Numbered from the stretch's first letter, positions 36,437-46,155 are shown. The stretch is DNA of 64,000 nucleotides from Acinetobacter chengduensis (GCF_003664645.1 NZ_RCHC01000013.1:1-64000), one strand, 5' to 3'. Notes: generated by a model from the letters alone, not told the origin. Program-made: numbers and translations.

Positions 36437-37006
36437 ATGCGTATTGCAGGTGCAGATGAAGCGGGTCGTGGGCCACTGGTGGGCTCAGTTGTAGCAGCGG
36501 CAGTTATTCTTGACCCGAATAATCCAATTGAAGGCTTAAATGACTCTAAAAAGCTGACGGAAAAAAAACGTGAAAAGCTTTTTATTGAGATTAAAGAAAA
36601 AGCTTTGGCATGGGCTATTGCTGAAGCCTCGGCAGCTGAAATTGATGAAATCAATATTTTACAGGCATCATTGCTTGCGATGCGACGCGCTGTAGAACAA
36701 TTAAAAATTCAGCCTGATCATTTACTGGTAGATGGAAATAAAGTGCCACAGGGCTTAACCATGAGCTGTGATGCGATTGTTGGTGGTGATGCACTACATG
36801 CTGAAATATCAGCGGCGAGTATTTTGGCAAAAGTGACACGTGATCATGATATGGTGGCTTTAGATGCTAAATACCCTCAGTATGGTTTTGCCAAACATAA
36901 GGGTTATCCAACTAAGGCTCATTTTGAGGCGATTGCATTACATGGTGTGATTGATGAGCATCGTCGTAGTTTTGGGCCTGTGCGTAAAGTGATTGAGCAA
37001 ATGTAA
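36437..37006 (+). CDS. rnhB: Ribonuclease HII
   Basis: A 189-residue RNase HII. The catalytic carboxylates sit in [12 protein letters not shown] (D7, E8), LLVDGNKVP, and the later [27 protein letters not shown] is the C-terminal signature. It removes RNA from RNA-DNA hybrids and single ribonucleotides from DNA. Elsewhere it often follows lpxB, which is not the case here. It ends before a strong hairpin shared with csrA. Confidence 0.95.
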   Translation: MRIAGADEAGRGPLVGSVVAAAVILDPNNPIEGLNDSKKLTEKKREKLFIEIKEKALAWAIAEASAAEIDEINILQASLLAMRRAVEQLKIQPDHLLVDGNKVPQGLTMSCDAIVGGDALHAEISAASILAKVTRDHDMVALDAKYPQYGFAKHKGYPTKAHFEAIALHGVIDEHRRSFGPVRKVIEQM

Positions 37007-37053
37007 AGGCAGTAAGCATTTGCAGGTGTTCGAATACATACATCAGATAAATT

Positions 37054-37080
37054 TAAAGCGGCTCAAGAGCCGCTTTATAT
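37054..37080. terminator. Bidirectional terminator between rnhB and csrA
   Basis: TAAAGCGGCTC and GAGCCGCTTTA form an 11-bp perfect stem with a two-base centre. The T-tracts on both sides are short. Confidence 0.75.
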
Positions 37081-37097
37081 TCAAACCAGTTTTAATC

Positions 37098-37352
37098 TTA
37101 GCGATTAAAATTGTTCTGTGAAAAATTATCATCCTCAAAAGAAGGCTGATAATCTTGATCGAGATGCTGTAGGTGTTCGTGCATAGCGCGTTCATGTTGA
37201 ATTCGTTGGTAAATTTCTTCACGATGAACAGAAACTTCTTTTGGAGCATTTACGCCAATGCGCACCTGATTGCCTTTAACGCCAAGTACAGTCACGCTGA
37301 CTTGGTCCCCAATCATCAATGTTTCTCCGACACGTCGAGTCAGAATCAGCAT
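37098..37352 (-). CDS. csrA: Carbon storage regulator CsrA with extended C-terminus
   Basis: An 84-residue RNA-binding global regulator. Residues 1-60 are canonical CsrA ([16 protein letters not shown], the R44-containing [16 protein letters not shown]). About 23 further residues, acidic and Asn/Gln-rich ([21 protein letters not shown]), form a disordered tail; such tails are known in Moraxellaceae. It binds GGA motifs in mRNA leaders. The start is fixed by GGAG seven bases upstream. It lies downstream of lysC on the same strand. Confidence 0.94.
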   Translation of the reverse strand: MLILTRRVGETLMIGDQVSVTVLGVKGNQVRIGVNAPKEVSVHREEIYQRIQHERAMHEHLQHLDQDYQPSFEDDNFSQNNFNR

Positions 37353-37502
37353 GTTTATCTCCTTGCAAAACGCTAAACCTGCAATTGATCTAGAATGTAA
37401 AAACACAACCTGAAAAAGCAAAGAAAATATATCAGAAGTTGTAACCATCATTGTTACGAATTTTTTCTGATTCTTTTCTCAATAACCTCAGAGTTAATAT
37501 AA

Positions 37503-37541
37503 CAGAGCCACTATAAAAAAAACTATAGTGGCTCTGACTTT
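37503..37541. terminator. Hairpin between lysC and csrA
   Basis: CAGAGCCACTATA and TATAGTGGCTCTG form a 13-bp perfect stem with an A-rich loop. On the plus strand a T5 follows; on the minus strand, where lysC and csrA are read, the trailing sequence is only T/A-rich, so it may be a partial terminator of lysC. Confidence 0.65.
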
Positions 37542-37592
37542 TTGTAATGTTTTTCAAATACTGTCTAACAATGACAATTTTTGACACATTAA

Positions 37593-38873
37593 TTACGCAC
37601 GAACGCTTGATTCACCATGTTCACGGTCTAGACCGAAAGCAGTATGAAGAGAGCGTACCGCTAGCTCTAAATAATTTTCTTCGATGATCACAGAAATTTT
37701 GATTTCTGAAGTTGAGATCATCAAAATATTGATTGCTTCGTCAGCAAGAGCTGTAAACATTTTGCTTGCTACGCCAGCATGTGAACGCATGCCTACACCA
37801 ACAATTGATACTTTTACGATGTCATCACGTGTTGCAACTTCACGAGCGCCAATTGCTTGAGCTGTTTCTTCAAGAATTTTTTTCGCTTTCGCAAGTTCGC
37901 CACGGTTAACTGTAAATGTGAAATCAGTTGTACCATCTTCTTCAACATTTTGGATAATCATATCCACTTCAATGTTTGCATCGCCAATTGGCTTTAAGAT
38001 TTTAGACGCAATACCTGGTTCATCAGGAACACCTAAAATCGTTAATTTAGCTTCGTCACGGTTAAATGCGATACCAGAGATAATTGGTTGTTCCATGTTG
38101 TCTTCCAATTCAGTCGTAATAAGTGTACCAACGTTCTTTTTGAACTCTTCATCAAATGCGCCGTCATCGTCATTATCAAAGCTTGATAATACGCGTAGTG
38201 GCACTTGATATTTGCCTGCAAATTCTACAGAGCGAATTTGTAGAACTTTAGAACCAAGAGATGCCATTTCTAGCATTTCTTCAAATGAAATGCGGTCAAC
38301 TTTTTTCGCTTTTGGTGCAACGCGAGGGTCAGTTGTGTATACGCCATCTACGTCTGTGTAGATTTGGCATTCATCTGCTTTCAGTGCTGCTGCAATTGCT
38401 ACACCTGAAGTATCTGAACCACCACGGCCAAGTGTTGTGGTATTACCATTTGCATCAAAGCCTTGGAAGCCCGCAACTACAATTACACGACCAGCATCTA
38501 AATTTGAAGTTAACACATCAGTGTCAATCGATTCGATACGTGCCTTGGTAAAAGCGCTGTCAGTCTTAATGCCGACTTGACGGCCCGTTAGTGATGTTGC
38601 AGCAACGCCAATAGAATTGAGCGCCATTGCTAACATAGAAATCGTTACCTGTTCACCTGTAGACACCATTTGGTCTAGCTCACGTGGATCAGGGGTTTCG
38701 GTAATGGCTTTCGCTAAAGCAAGTAGGCGATTTGTTTCGCCACTCATTGCAGAAACAACCACCACTACTTGGTGACCGTGATCATGCCAGCGCTTTACAC
38801 GACGAGCAACATTTAAAATGCGCTCAGGAGTACCCATTGAGGTACCACCATATTTTTGAACGATTAATGCCAT
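37593..38873 (-). CDS. lysC: Aspartate kinase
   Basis: A 426-residue monofunctional aspartokinase: ALIVQKYGGTSMG (ATP/Asp site), GFQGFDANGNTTTLGRGGSDTSGVA, the substrate segment FEEMLEMASLGSKVLQ, and two C-terminal ACT domains for Lys/Thr feedback. It phosphorylates aspartate at the head of the Lys/DAP, Thr and Met pathways. Start MALIVQKYGGTS; the frame runs ten codons further upstream. Its 5' region of 290 bases holds two hairpins (see leader feature). Confidence 0.95.
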   Translation of the reverse strand: MALIVQKYGGTSMGTPERILNVARRVKRWHDHGHQVVVVVSAMSGETNRLLALAKAITETPDPRELDQMVSTGEQVTISMLAMALNSIGVAATSLTGRQVGIKTDSAFTKARIESIDTDVLTSNLDAGRVIVVAGFQGFDANGNTTTLGRGGSDTSGVAIAAALKADECQIYTDVDGVYTTDPRVAPKAKKVDRISFEEMLEMASLGSKVLQIRSVEFAGKYQVPLRVLSSFDNDDDGAFDEEFKKNVGTLITTELEDNMEQPIISGIAFNRDEAKLTILGVPDEPGIASKILKPIGDANIEVDMIIQNVEEDGTTDFTFTVNRGELAKAKKILEETAQAIGAREVATRDDIVKVSIVGVGMRSHAGVASKMFTALADEAINILMISTSEIKISVIIEENYLELAVRSLHTAFGLDREHGESSVRA

Positions 38874-38925
38874 AACTATCCTTACCAAGTATATAAGCCA
38901 CAAGACTTAAAGCACTTTTACATAT

Positions 38926-38996
38926 TTAAAGCCGTCCTTTCGGGGCGGCTTTAATATACCACGCATGTTTAAATAACTGTTTTCACGGTTATTTAA
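38926..38996 (-). promoter_or_regulatory. lysC leader hairpins
   Basis: Two hairpins precede lysC: TTAAATAAC / GTTATTTAA at 38969-38996 and a GC-rich TTAAAGCCG / CGGCTTTAA at 38926-38954 that ends 53 bases before the start codon. The second lacks a strong T-run when read on the minus strand. I looked for the conserved core of the lysine riboswitch and did not see it. Confidence 0.5.
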
Positions 38997-39124
38997 GTGA
39001 ATGCATTTTTGTCCGCAAGTGGGCAGAGTGCTTTCTCGTGGACTTCATCATTTTTATCACGTTAGCAATTGTGGATCATTAAAAAATCAACATCAGACTG
39101 ACGTTTGTTTGGTTTTTATACAAA

Positions 39125-39150
39125 AGCTGATCAAGTATACTTGATCAGCT
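39125..39150. terminator. 26-base perfect palindrome, probable alaS terminator
   Basis: A gapless palindrome with half-site AGCTGATCAAGTA, 14 bases beyond the alaS stop. On the minus strand it is followed by TTTTGT. It may form a terminator hairpin, though the central TATA must open as a loop; it could also bind a dimeric protein. Confidence 0.6.
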
Positions 39151-39164
39151 ATAGGTATTTGACC

Positions 39165-41858
39165 TTATTTTGCAGCTAACCATGCCACAAGGTCATTCAT
39201 TACAGCTTCAAGTTTGTCGCTGTAAGGTGCACCACCTTGTGCCATATCTGGTTTACCGCCACCTTTACCGCCAAGTTCTTGGCCAAGGTGTTTAATAATG
39301 TCACCTGCTTTAACCGTTGCTGTAAATTCTTTAGCAACAGATGCGATCAAGCTAACTTTATCTGCATCAACAGCAGCGATAACAATTACAGCGTTGTCTA
39401 ACTTAGATTTCACGCCATCATGTAAGTTACGAAGTGATTTCGCATCTACGTTTTGAACAGTGGTAATTAAAGTTTGACGACCAGCGATATCTTGAACTTG
39501 ACTCAAAAGCTCAGCAGCTTGGAAGCTTGCCAATTTTTGGTTCAATTGTTCAATTTGCTTTTGTAGGCTAGATGCAGTGCTAGATAAAGCTTCCACTTTC
39601 TCTAGAGTTTGATCTTTTTGTGCTTTGAGCAAATCGTTAATTGCATGAATGTCACGTTCTGCTTTTTGAGCAACTTGAATTGCTTTTGTGCCAGTCACTG
39701 CTTCAATACGACGTACACCCGCTGCTACACCGCCTTCAGAAGTGATTTTGAATAGCCCGATGTCACCTGTGCGCTTAACGTGAATACCACCACACAATTC
39801 GATTGAGAAGTTTTTATCTTCAATGATTGAACCCATTGAAAGTACACGAACTTCATCACCATATTTTTCACCAAACAACATCATCGCGCCTTTTGCTTTC
39901 GCAGATTCGATGTCTAGAAGTTCAGTAGAAACTGCAGTGTTGGCAATCACTTCTGCATTTACTAAGCGTTCAATTTCTTGAAGCTGTTCAAATGTTACAG
40001 GTTGGTCGTTGGCAAAGTCGAAACGTAAAACGTCAGATGCAACCAATGAACCTTTTTGCTGTACGTGTGTACCCAAAATTTGGCGTAATGCAGCATGTAG
40101 AAGGTGAGTTGCAGAGTGGTTGCGTGCAGTTGCTGCACGAATATCTGCTTTTACAGTTGCTTCTACGTTTTGAGTAACTTTTAAGTTACCCATCGTCACG
40201 ATACCTTGGTGTACGAACGCACCACCAGATTTTTTGGTGTCTTGAACTTCGAAAATACCTGTATCGTTTTTGAAGATACCTGTATCACCGATTTGACCGC
40301 CACTTTCTGCATAGAACGGTGTTTGGTTCAGAACGATTAAAGCTTCATCACCTTCAACGACTTCATCAACTTGCTCGCCATCTTTATAGATTGCGATGAT
40401 TTGACCAGAACCTGCAGTTGCATCGTAACCGTCAAATTGAGTTTCACCTTCAACTTTAACAACAGAGTTGTAGTCGATTGCAAATTTGCCAGCGTCGCGT
40501 GCACGTTGGCGCTGTGCAGCCATTTCAACTTCAAAGCCAGCTTCATCAATGGTCAATTCACGTTCACGTGCGATGTCAGCTGTTAAGTCAGTTGGGAAGC
40601 CATAAGTGTCGTAAAGTTTAAATACCACTTCACCAGGAATGATCGAACCCTTCAGTTGAGCCAATTCGCCTTCAAGCAATTTCAAACCTTGCTCTAAAGT
40701 TTTTGCAAATTGTTCTTCTTCTTTTAACAATTGTGCTTCGATACGCGCTTGGTTTTCTGCAAGTTCAGGATATGCAGCACCCATCACGTCGATTAAAGGC
40801 TTCAACATTTTGTGGAAGAAAGAGCCCGTTGCGCCCAGTTTGTTACCATGACGTACTGCACGACGGATAATACGACGTAATACATAGCCACGACCTTCAT
40901 TCGATGGATTTACGCCATCAGCAATAAGGAATGAACATGAACGCGCATGGTCAGCAACCACTTTAAGTGAAGCTGGATATTCAACTGGTTTGCCTTCAGC
41001 TTGTGCTTTTGCTTCAAGTTCAGTGGTGTCTAAACCAATAATTTCAGCAGCTGCTTTAAGTAAGTTTTGGAATAGGTCGATTTCGTAGTTTGAGTTTACA
41101 TGTTGTAAAACTGCAGAAATACGCTCTAAGCCCATACCTGTATCTACAGAAGGTGCTGGAAGAGGGTGGAGCACGCCATCAGCAGTACGGTTAAACTGCA
41201 TGAATACGTTGTTCCAAATTTCAATGAAACGGTCGCCATCTTCTTCAGGTGTGCCTGGTAAGCCACCCCAAATATGGTCGCCGTGGTCAAAGAAGATTTC
41301 AGAACAAGGACCACATGGACCTGTATCACCCATTGCCCAGAAGTTATCTGAAGCGTATTGACCGCCTTTGTTATCACCAATACGGATAATACGTGAAGCA
41401 TCTAGCCCAATTTCTTTGTTCCAGATATCAAAAGCTTCGTCATCTGTATGGTAAACAGTGGCATAGAGCTTGTCTTTTGGAAGTGCTAACCATTGTTCGC
41501 CAGTTAAAAAGTCCCATGCGAATTTGATTGCATCACGTTTGAAGTAATCACCAAATGAGAAGTTACCCAACATTTCAAAGAATGTGTGGTGACGCGCTGT
41601 ATAACCAACGTTGTCTAAGTCGTTGTGTTTACCACCAGCACGTACGCATTTTTGTGAAGAAGTTGCACGAACGTAGTCACGTTTTTCAAGACCTAAGAAG
41701 CAGTCTTTAAACTGGTTCATACCCGCGTTTGTGAACAATAATGTTGGGTCGTTGGCAGGTACCAGAGAACTCGACGCGACACGTGTATGCCCTTGCGATT
41801 CAAAATAGCTTAAAAAAGCTTCGCGAATTTCAGCTGATGTCATAAAACGAGTACTCAC
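39165..41858 (-). CDS. alaS: Alanyl-tRNA synthetase
   Basis: A class II synthetase of about 897 residues. The catalytic core has [37 protein letters not shown], and GMGLERI (motif 3). The editing domain has the zinc motif [12 protein letters not shown] ... and CGGIHV; the C-terminal C-Ala domain ends [11 protein letters not shown]. It charges tRNA-Ala. The GTG at 41858 ([15 protein letters not shown]) lies ten bases after AGGAG; the next ATG five codons on (41843) is the alternative, and the open frame extends further upstream without support. Confidence 0.94.
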   Translation of the reverse strand: MSTRFMTSAEIREAFLSYFESQGHTRVASSSLVPANDPTLLFTNAGMNQFKDCFLGLEKRDYVRATSSQKCVRAGGKHNDLDNVGYTARHHTFFEMLGNFSFGDYFKRDAIKFAWDFLTGEQWLALPKDKLYATVYHTDDEAFDIWNKEIGLDASRIIRIGDNKGGQYASDNFWAMGDTGPCGPCSEIFFDHGDHIWGGLPGTPEEDGDRFIEIWNNVFMQFNRTADGVLHPLPAPSVDTGMGLERISAVLQHVNSNYEIDLFQNLLKAAAEIIGLDTTELEAKAQAEGKPVEYPASLKVVADHARSCSFLIADGVNPSNEGRGYVLRRIIRRAVRHGNKLGATGSFFHKMLKPLIDVMGAAYPELAENQARIEAQLLKEEEQFAKTLEQGLKLLEGELAQLKGSIIPGEVVFKLYDTYGFPTDLTADIARERELTIDEAGFEVEMAAQRQRARDAGKFAIDYNSVVKVEGETQFDGYDATAGSGQIIAIYKDGEQVDEVVEGDEALIVLNQTPFYAESGGQIGDTGIFKNDTGIFEVQDTKKSGGAFVHQGIVTMGNLKVTQNVEATVKADIRAATARNHSATHLLHAALRQILGTHVQQKGSLVASDVLRFDFANDQPVTFEQLQEIERLVNAEVIANTAVSTELLDIESAKAKGAMMLFGEKYGDEVRVLSMGSIIEDKNFSIELCGGIHVKRTGDIGLFKITSEGGVAAGVRRIEAVTGTKAIQVAQKAERDIHAINDLLKAQKDQTLEKVEALSSTASSLQKQIEQLNQKLASFQAAELLSQVQDIAGRQTLITTVQNVDAKSLRNLHDGVKSKLDNAVIVIAAVDADKVSLIASVAKEFTATVKAGDIIKHLGQELGGKGGGKPDMAQGGAPYSDKLEAVMNDLVAWLAAK

Positions 41859-42473
41859 AACCAAGTCTCTCCTAATTTCGATTTGGTAATAGCACATCAA
41901 GCAAGTCTTACAAAAATTAAAGCTGGCTTGAGGTGCTGACATAAAATTTAAAAACGCTAAATTATAACGGAAAAAGGTGTAGCGACCAACGATTTTCGGC
42001 TAACTCTATGACTTTTTATACAATTCAATAAAATTCGTGCATTTCTCTGAAAATTGTCGAATTTTTGCTTCGTTTTTATTTTGGATTGTTTTGTGTTTTT
42101 TTTGAATTTGATCTCATTAATTCATGATTTTTAGATGTTCAGTTGATACATATTTTTTAGACTAAAATGGTCATAAATTCTAAATGTTCTAAGCTATTTT
42201 AAGCTCTGGAAGATTGCTTTATATGTGGCAATATTACATGAAAGATACCCAGTGATGTCGATGAATTTTAAAGTGTTCTGATATTAAATAACTTGGCTAT
42301 TTCTATAGATTTAATTTGGAAATAAAGTCTATTTTTTATTATTGATAGGTTTGATGTGAACATAAAAAAACGACCAATAATCAATAAAAGAATTAATGAT
42401 AACTATTGTTACCCGAAATCCATTAATATAGAAGCGCTTTAAGCTAACAGTTTCATATTACAAGGTTTGAGTC
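41859..42473. other. Gene-free region between alaS and the Epd-like gene
   Basis: About 615 very AT-rich bases. No open frame with coding character was found on either strand. TTATTGAT and ATCAATAA face each other across about 43 bases near 42340-42390; both divergent genes presumably take their promoters from here. Confidence 0.6.
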
Positions 42474-43499
42474 ATGCAACGAGTGGCAATTAATGGATTT
42501 GGTCGAATTGGGCGTAATGTGTTACGTGCTTGGTTTGAGAATCCAAAGCACTTTAATTTTGAAGTGGTGGCCATCAATGATGTTGCAGACATTGAAACCT
42601 TGGTACATTTATTTAAATATGATACGACACACGGTCGTTTTCAGGGTCAAGTGAGTGTTGAACAACACGAATATCACCATTATTTAAATATTCAGTCTGC
42701 GACGCAAAGTTTGTGTGTAGAGGTGCTCAATCAAGCACATCCTTATGATTTGCCATGGCAAAATTTGGATGTTGATGTGGTGCTTGAATGCACAGGTCTG
42801 TTCCGTTCACGTGAAGCTGCCACACAGCATATTACCGCAGGGGCGAAGCGAGTCATTATTGGTGCGGCACCGTTTGATACGGTAGATGCTGCGATTGTAT
42901 ATGGTGTGAACCATCAAGATGTAAAAGATACAGATCAGATTATTTCGAGTGTGTCTTGTACAACACAAGCATTGGTGCCCTTGGTCAAAATTATTGATGA
43001 TGCCTTTGGTATCGATACTGCCATGATGACTGAAATTCACGCAGTGACAGCGGATCAATCGGTTTTGGATCATGCACACCGCGATTTACGTCGTGCTCGT
43101 GCTTCAGGTCAAAATATTATTCCTACCACATCATCGGCTTTAGGCGCTTTAAAGCAGGTTTTGCCTAAAATGGCTGATCGAATTAATGGCTATTCAATTC
43201 GTGTACCGACGATTAATGTGGCGACTATAGACCTTACTTTTATTTCGCAAACTGAAATTAATGTGGCACAGGTGAATCAGCTGTTAACAGAGGCAGCGCA
43301 CAGTCGCTATGCTGAAATTATGCAAGTTACAGATGAACCACTGGTCTCAAGTGATTTTAATCATTCACCATATTCTTTAATTGTAGATTTAACCCAAACT
43401 ATGGTCGTGGGTAAGCAAGCGAAGGTTTTTGCGTGGTATGACAATGAATGGGGTTATGCAAATCGTTTATTGGATTTATGTGAGTCTTTTACAGCCTAG
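42474..43499 (+). CDS. epd: Erythrose-4-phosphate/glyceraldehyde-3-phosphate dehydrogenase (Epd-like)
   Basis: A 341-residue GAPDH-fold enzyme with NAD loop NGFGRIGR, catalytic C162 (SVSCTTQ) and H189 (EIHAV). The stretch DFNHSPYSLIVDLTQT and YDNEWGYANRLLD match E. coli Epd better than glycolytic GAPDH. Epd oxidises erythrose 4-phosphate for pyridoxal phosphate synthesis. Oddities are SVSCTTQ in place of the near-universal SNASCTTN, and no epd-pgk-fba neighbours. It could instead be a specialised GAPDH; Entner-Doudoroff bacteria such as Acinetobacter have few glycolytic copies. Confidence 0.72.
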   Translation: MQRVAINGFGRIGRNVLRAWFENPKHFNFEVVAINDVADIETLVHLFKYDTTHGRFQGQVSVEQHEYHHYLNIQSATQSLCVEVLNQAHPYDLPWQNLDVDVVLECTGLFRSREAATQHITAGAKRVIIGAAPFDTVDAAIVYGVNHQDVKDTDQIISSVSCTTQALVPLVKIIDDAFGIDTAMMTEIHAVTADQSVLDHAHRDLRRARASGQNIIPTTSSALGALKQVLPKMADRINGYSIRVPTINVATIDLTFISQTEINVAQVNQLLTEAAHSRYAEIMQVTDEPLVSSDFNHSPYSLIVDLTQTMVVGKQAKVFAWYDNEWGYANRLLDLCESFTA

Positions 43500-43803
43500 A
43501 TCAATAAAGTAAGTAGCTACAATTCCAAACCTATCATCATGGGTACTTGCTCATGTCTTTACACTGGCATTTACGTATAGATCTTTTTCTTTGCTTATGT
43601 ACACGCTGATTTTTAATTTCTGGTTGTTCTGACTGTTTTGCCTAATTTTATGTTGTGGATTGTAGCGTATCTATAAAAGGCATTTGACTCATTTAAAAGA
43701 TGAAATGAGCTTAAAAGTAGATGTATTTTATAGAATTAAGCATTCATTTCTCTGGAATTTAGTTAAGATAGGATGAAATCAAATCTATAAGTAGAGTTTG
43801 CAC
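43500..43803. other. Gene-free region before the small coiled-coil protein
   Basis: About 300 AT-rich bases. I see no terminator for the Epd-like gene, no open frame and no repeat. Confidence 0.5.
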
Positions 43804-44106
43804 ATGATTATTTTGTGGGGATTTATTTTTTTATTGTCTTTGGCCGTTATTTTCTTAACTTGGATGCAATTCAAAAACCAAGGCGATGAGATGTTTAAGC
43901 AATCTGAACAGGTGCAATTGGATCAAAAAGTTGTAAATCTTGAGCAAAATCTGAAAAAAACCTTAGAGATTATGCAAGATTTAGCAAAAAAGATGCACAC
44001 TCAGCAAGAAGTTTTGGATCAAACCACGCATAAATTACAGCAGGTTGAATTGCAAAATGCTGAGTTGGTGACCTTGTTAGCCAAAGTGGTAATGCCAAAA
44101 GAATAA
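43804..44106 (+). CDS. Small membrane-anchored coiled-coil protein
   Basis: A 100-residue protein: one N-terminal membrane helix (IILWGFIFLLSLAVIFLTW), then a coiled coil of about 70 residues (Leu/Val heptads in DQKVVNLEQNLKKTLEIMQDLAKKM...LQQVELQNAELVTLL). It resembles small phage-shock-like or DUF-type envelope proteins but I cannot name the family. An in-frame TTG two codons upstream is the alternative start. Confidence 0.65.
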   Translation: MIILWGFIFLLSLAVIFLTWMQFKNQGDEMFKQSEQVQLDQKVVNLEQNLKKTLEIMQDLAKKMHTQQEVLDQTTHKLQQVELQNAELVTLLAKVVMPKE

Positions 44107-44157
44107 TGCCGAATAATAAATAATATTAGGTGTTAAGCCCAGATTGTTAGCAAGATT

Positions 44158-44200
44158 AAAAGCCCTGAGCAGATCAAATGTATGCGCGGGGCTTTTTTTA
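44158..44200 (+). terminator. Terminator of the coiled-coil gene
   Basis: AAAGCCCTGAGC pairs with GCGCGGGGCTTT (two mismatches) around a 13-nt loop and is followed by seven T residues. Confidence 0.75.
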
Positions 44201-44239
44201 TGCAAAATCAAGCTTCAAGATGCGCAGTAGAAATAGTGT

Positions 44240-44539
44240 TTAACTGAATGTCATACGTAAAATAGCAGCCGTGCTCATGCTGATGATGACAGTCGGTAAG
44301 AGTGACAAGCGAGAAGCCGCAATTAATGTCACTACAATTGCAATCATATCCGCAGGATTATCACGCACAAAATAAGGTGCGATCACAGAAATGAGCACAC
44401 AGCCAGGTACGACTTCTAAAATTTGACGTTGCTTTGCGCTCAGCGTTTTATTTTTTAATAAGACATAGCCCAAAATACGCGTTAAATAGGTAGTAATCGC
44501 GACAAAAAGAATGGCGATCAACGTGGCAGTATGAATCAT
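44240..44539 (-). CDS. azlD: AzlD-family branched-chain amino acid exporter subunit
   Basis: A 99-residue membrane protein with about four short spans (TYLTRILGYVLL, EVVPGCVLISVIAPYFV, DMIAIVVTLIAASRL). It is the small partner of AzlC and overlaps it by four bases (ATGA). The pair exports branched-chain amino acids or related compounds. Confidence 0.9.
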   Translation of the reverse strand: MIHTATLIAILFVAITTYLTRILGYVLLKNKTLSAKQRQILEVVPGCVLISVIAPYFVRDNPADMIAIVVTLIAASRLSLLPTVIISMSTAAILRMTFS

Positions 44540-45294
44540 GCATCATCTCCAACAAAGTAAAATGCTGAAGCAATGCCACAAATTGCACCGACAGGTACAT
44601 ACCAACCTGTTGGTAGATATAAATAAGCTAAAGCAGCAGTAATTAAACTGACTAGCCATGGTCGTGCAGCTGACATGCCTTTCCACATGCTACGAAGCAA
44701 GACTAAAAATACAGCCGGAAATGCCATGTCGAAACCTAAACGGCTAATGTCGCCTAAGATGGGGCCGATCATGGCCCCCAGCGTGGTGAAAACTACCCAC
44801 ATCAGGTACAGCGCAGTACAAATACCCGCATAAAACATCATGCTAAATGCACGTGAGGGGGATAAAAGCCCTTGTTTCTTTTGTGCGTCTGCAAGTCCAA
44901 TAGCCCAGCTTTCATCGCACATAAAAAATAATGCGCTAAATACTGTTTTATTAGGCAAGTGGCGTAAATAGGGGACTAAGCTTGCACCCATGAGTAAGTG
45001 GCGACTATTCACTAAGAAGGTAATAAAAATTAACATCAAAATATTGGGCGGATTGGTCCAAACTTCTAAAATGGCAAACTCTGAACCACCTGCAAAATTA
45101 AGACCCGTTAATAAAGGCACTTCTATAATAGAAAAACCTTTTTGTGTCGCTTGAGCACCTAAAACTAATGCAAACGGAATAATACCCAGCAGTAAAGGCA
45201 GAGAAACTTTGAGGCCACGTTTAAACTCTGTGGCTTGAAGTTGCGTGCTGGGTGTTTCTGTTGTGGTGCGACGAAGGCTGTACATGTTGAGCAT
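44536..45294 (-). CDS. azlC: AzlC-family branched-chain amino acid exporter
   Basis: A 252-residue inner-membrane protein with the AzlC signatures LPLLLGIIPFALVLGAQATQKGF, NFAGGSEFAILEVW, NSRHLLMGASLVPYL and DESWAIGLA. With AzlD it forms an AzlCD (LIV-E) efflux complex. The divergent Lrp/AsnC gene at 45425 is the likely regulator, as in B. subtilis azlB-azlCD. Confidence 0.9.
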   Translation of the reverse strand: MLNMYSLRRTTTETPSTQLQATEFKRGLKVSLPLLLGIIPFALVLGAQATQKGFSIIEVPLLTGLNFAGGSEFAILEVWTNPPNILMLIFITFLVNSRHLLMGASLVPYLRHLPNKTVFSALFFMCDESWAIGLADAQKKQGLLSPSRAFSMMFYAGICTALYLMWVVFTTLGAMIGPILGDISRLGFDMAFPAVFLVLLRSMWKGMSAARPWLVSLITAALAYLYLPTGWYVPVGAICGIASAFYFVGDDA

Positions 45295-45424
45295 TGAACT
45301 GCGAATAGAAAATCTATTTTATTCTGTACAAGTTGAAATTTGTGATTGTAATGGAGGATATATTTTGCCTTAACGCAATTTTATTGCTAATTTAATTATA
45401 AATGAAATATTAAATGCTTTAATT

Positions 45425-45877
45425 ATGGATCAATTAGATAAGCGTATTCTGCAAGTATTGCAACATCAAGGGAAACTACAAAATAATGAACTGGCCCAAC
45501 AGGTAGGATTGTCCGCATCGCCGTGTTTACGTCGGGTGAAACAATTAGAAGATGATGGCTATATTGAAAAATATGTTGCCTTGTTAAATCCACAAAAATT
45601 AAATTTAGGGTTAACGGTCTTTGCGCGGATTTGGCTAAAAGGACAAGATGCCAATACTGTAAATAGTTTTGTAGACGCGATACAAGATTTGCCTGAGGTG
45701 GTTGAATGCCAATTAATGGCAGGTGATTGCGACTTCTTTTTAAGAATAGTTGTGGCCGATTTAGACGCGTATCGTCGTTTTCAGGTTGAGCATTTAAACA
45801 AAATTATTAGCATACAAAGTGTGAAAACAGAAATACCGTTACAACGAATTAAGCAGACCACAGCATTACCACTCTAG
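45425..45877 (+). CDS. Lrp/AsnC-family transcriptional regulator
   Basis: A 150-residue regulator: N-terminal HTH (LDKRILQVLQHQGKLQNNELAQQVGLSASPCLRRVKQLEDDGYI) and a C-terminal RAM ligand-binding domain (VVECQLMAGDCDFFLRIVVADLDAYRRF). The 130-base gap to azlC probably holds a shared regulatory region; an amino acid effector is likely. Confidence 0.9.
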   Translation: MDQLDKRILQVLQHQGKLQNNELAQQVGLSASPCLRRVKQLEDDGYIEKYVALLNPQKLNLGLTVFARIWLKGQDANTVNSFVDAIQDLPEVVECQLMAGDCDFFLRIVVADLDAYRRFQVEHLNKIISIQSVKTEIPLQRIKQTTALPL

Positions 45878-45952
45878 TATTTAGCTGGGAGTGCATTGTT
45901 CTTCGGTATTTATGTGGCCTTGGTGTGTAAATTATGTGCAGGTGATTTGCTT

Positions 45953-45980
45953 TTTACCTGATAAAAACACTTTATATAAT
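45953..45980 (+). promoter_or_regulatory. Promoter upstream of hisZ
   Basis: TTTACC and TATAAT with a 16-bp spacer. Transcription would begin near 45987, 170 bases before hisZ, and runs into the hairpin at 46088. Confidence 0.55.
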
Positions 45981-46087
45981 CAATTCTTAAGGAAATTTAA
46001 CCATAGATTTTACGCAAGGCTGTTTATTTGCGCAGCATTTATGAAAAAGTCGTGTGCACAAGCCAAGTGATCGTGCTAGACTAGGAG

Positions 46088-46113
46088 AAATCGGGTGTGC
46101 TCCCGATTTTTTT
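46088..46113 (+). terminator. Terminator/attenuator in the hisZ leader
   Basis: AAATCGGG and CCCGATTT pair around a 6-nt loop and a run of seven T residues follows. It lies 43 bases before hisZ. Between the promoter at 45953 and here there is no gene, only a nine-codon frame (MKKSCAQAK) without His codons, so this is either a short RNA (about 125 nt) or an attenuated leader. It could also end the Lrp-type gene transcript 210 bases upstream. Confidence 0.7.
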
Positions 46114-46155
46114 ATGCGGATTTGTTCCGCGCTGACAAGAATTTAGGTTTACAAC

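Noticed and set aside
38874..39124. Lysine riboswitch before lysC
   Set aside because: The expected conserved core and five-helix layout were not found by eye on the minus strand.
41144..41401. 85-residue and other frames inside alaS on alternative frames
   Set aside because: Shadows of a highly conserved gene; composition is that of out-of-frame translation.
42378..42410. Possible Fur-like site TAATGATAACTATTGTTA upstream of the Epd-like gene
   Set aside because: Only partly matches the Fur consensus, and no iron-linked gene is nearby.
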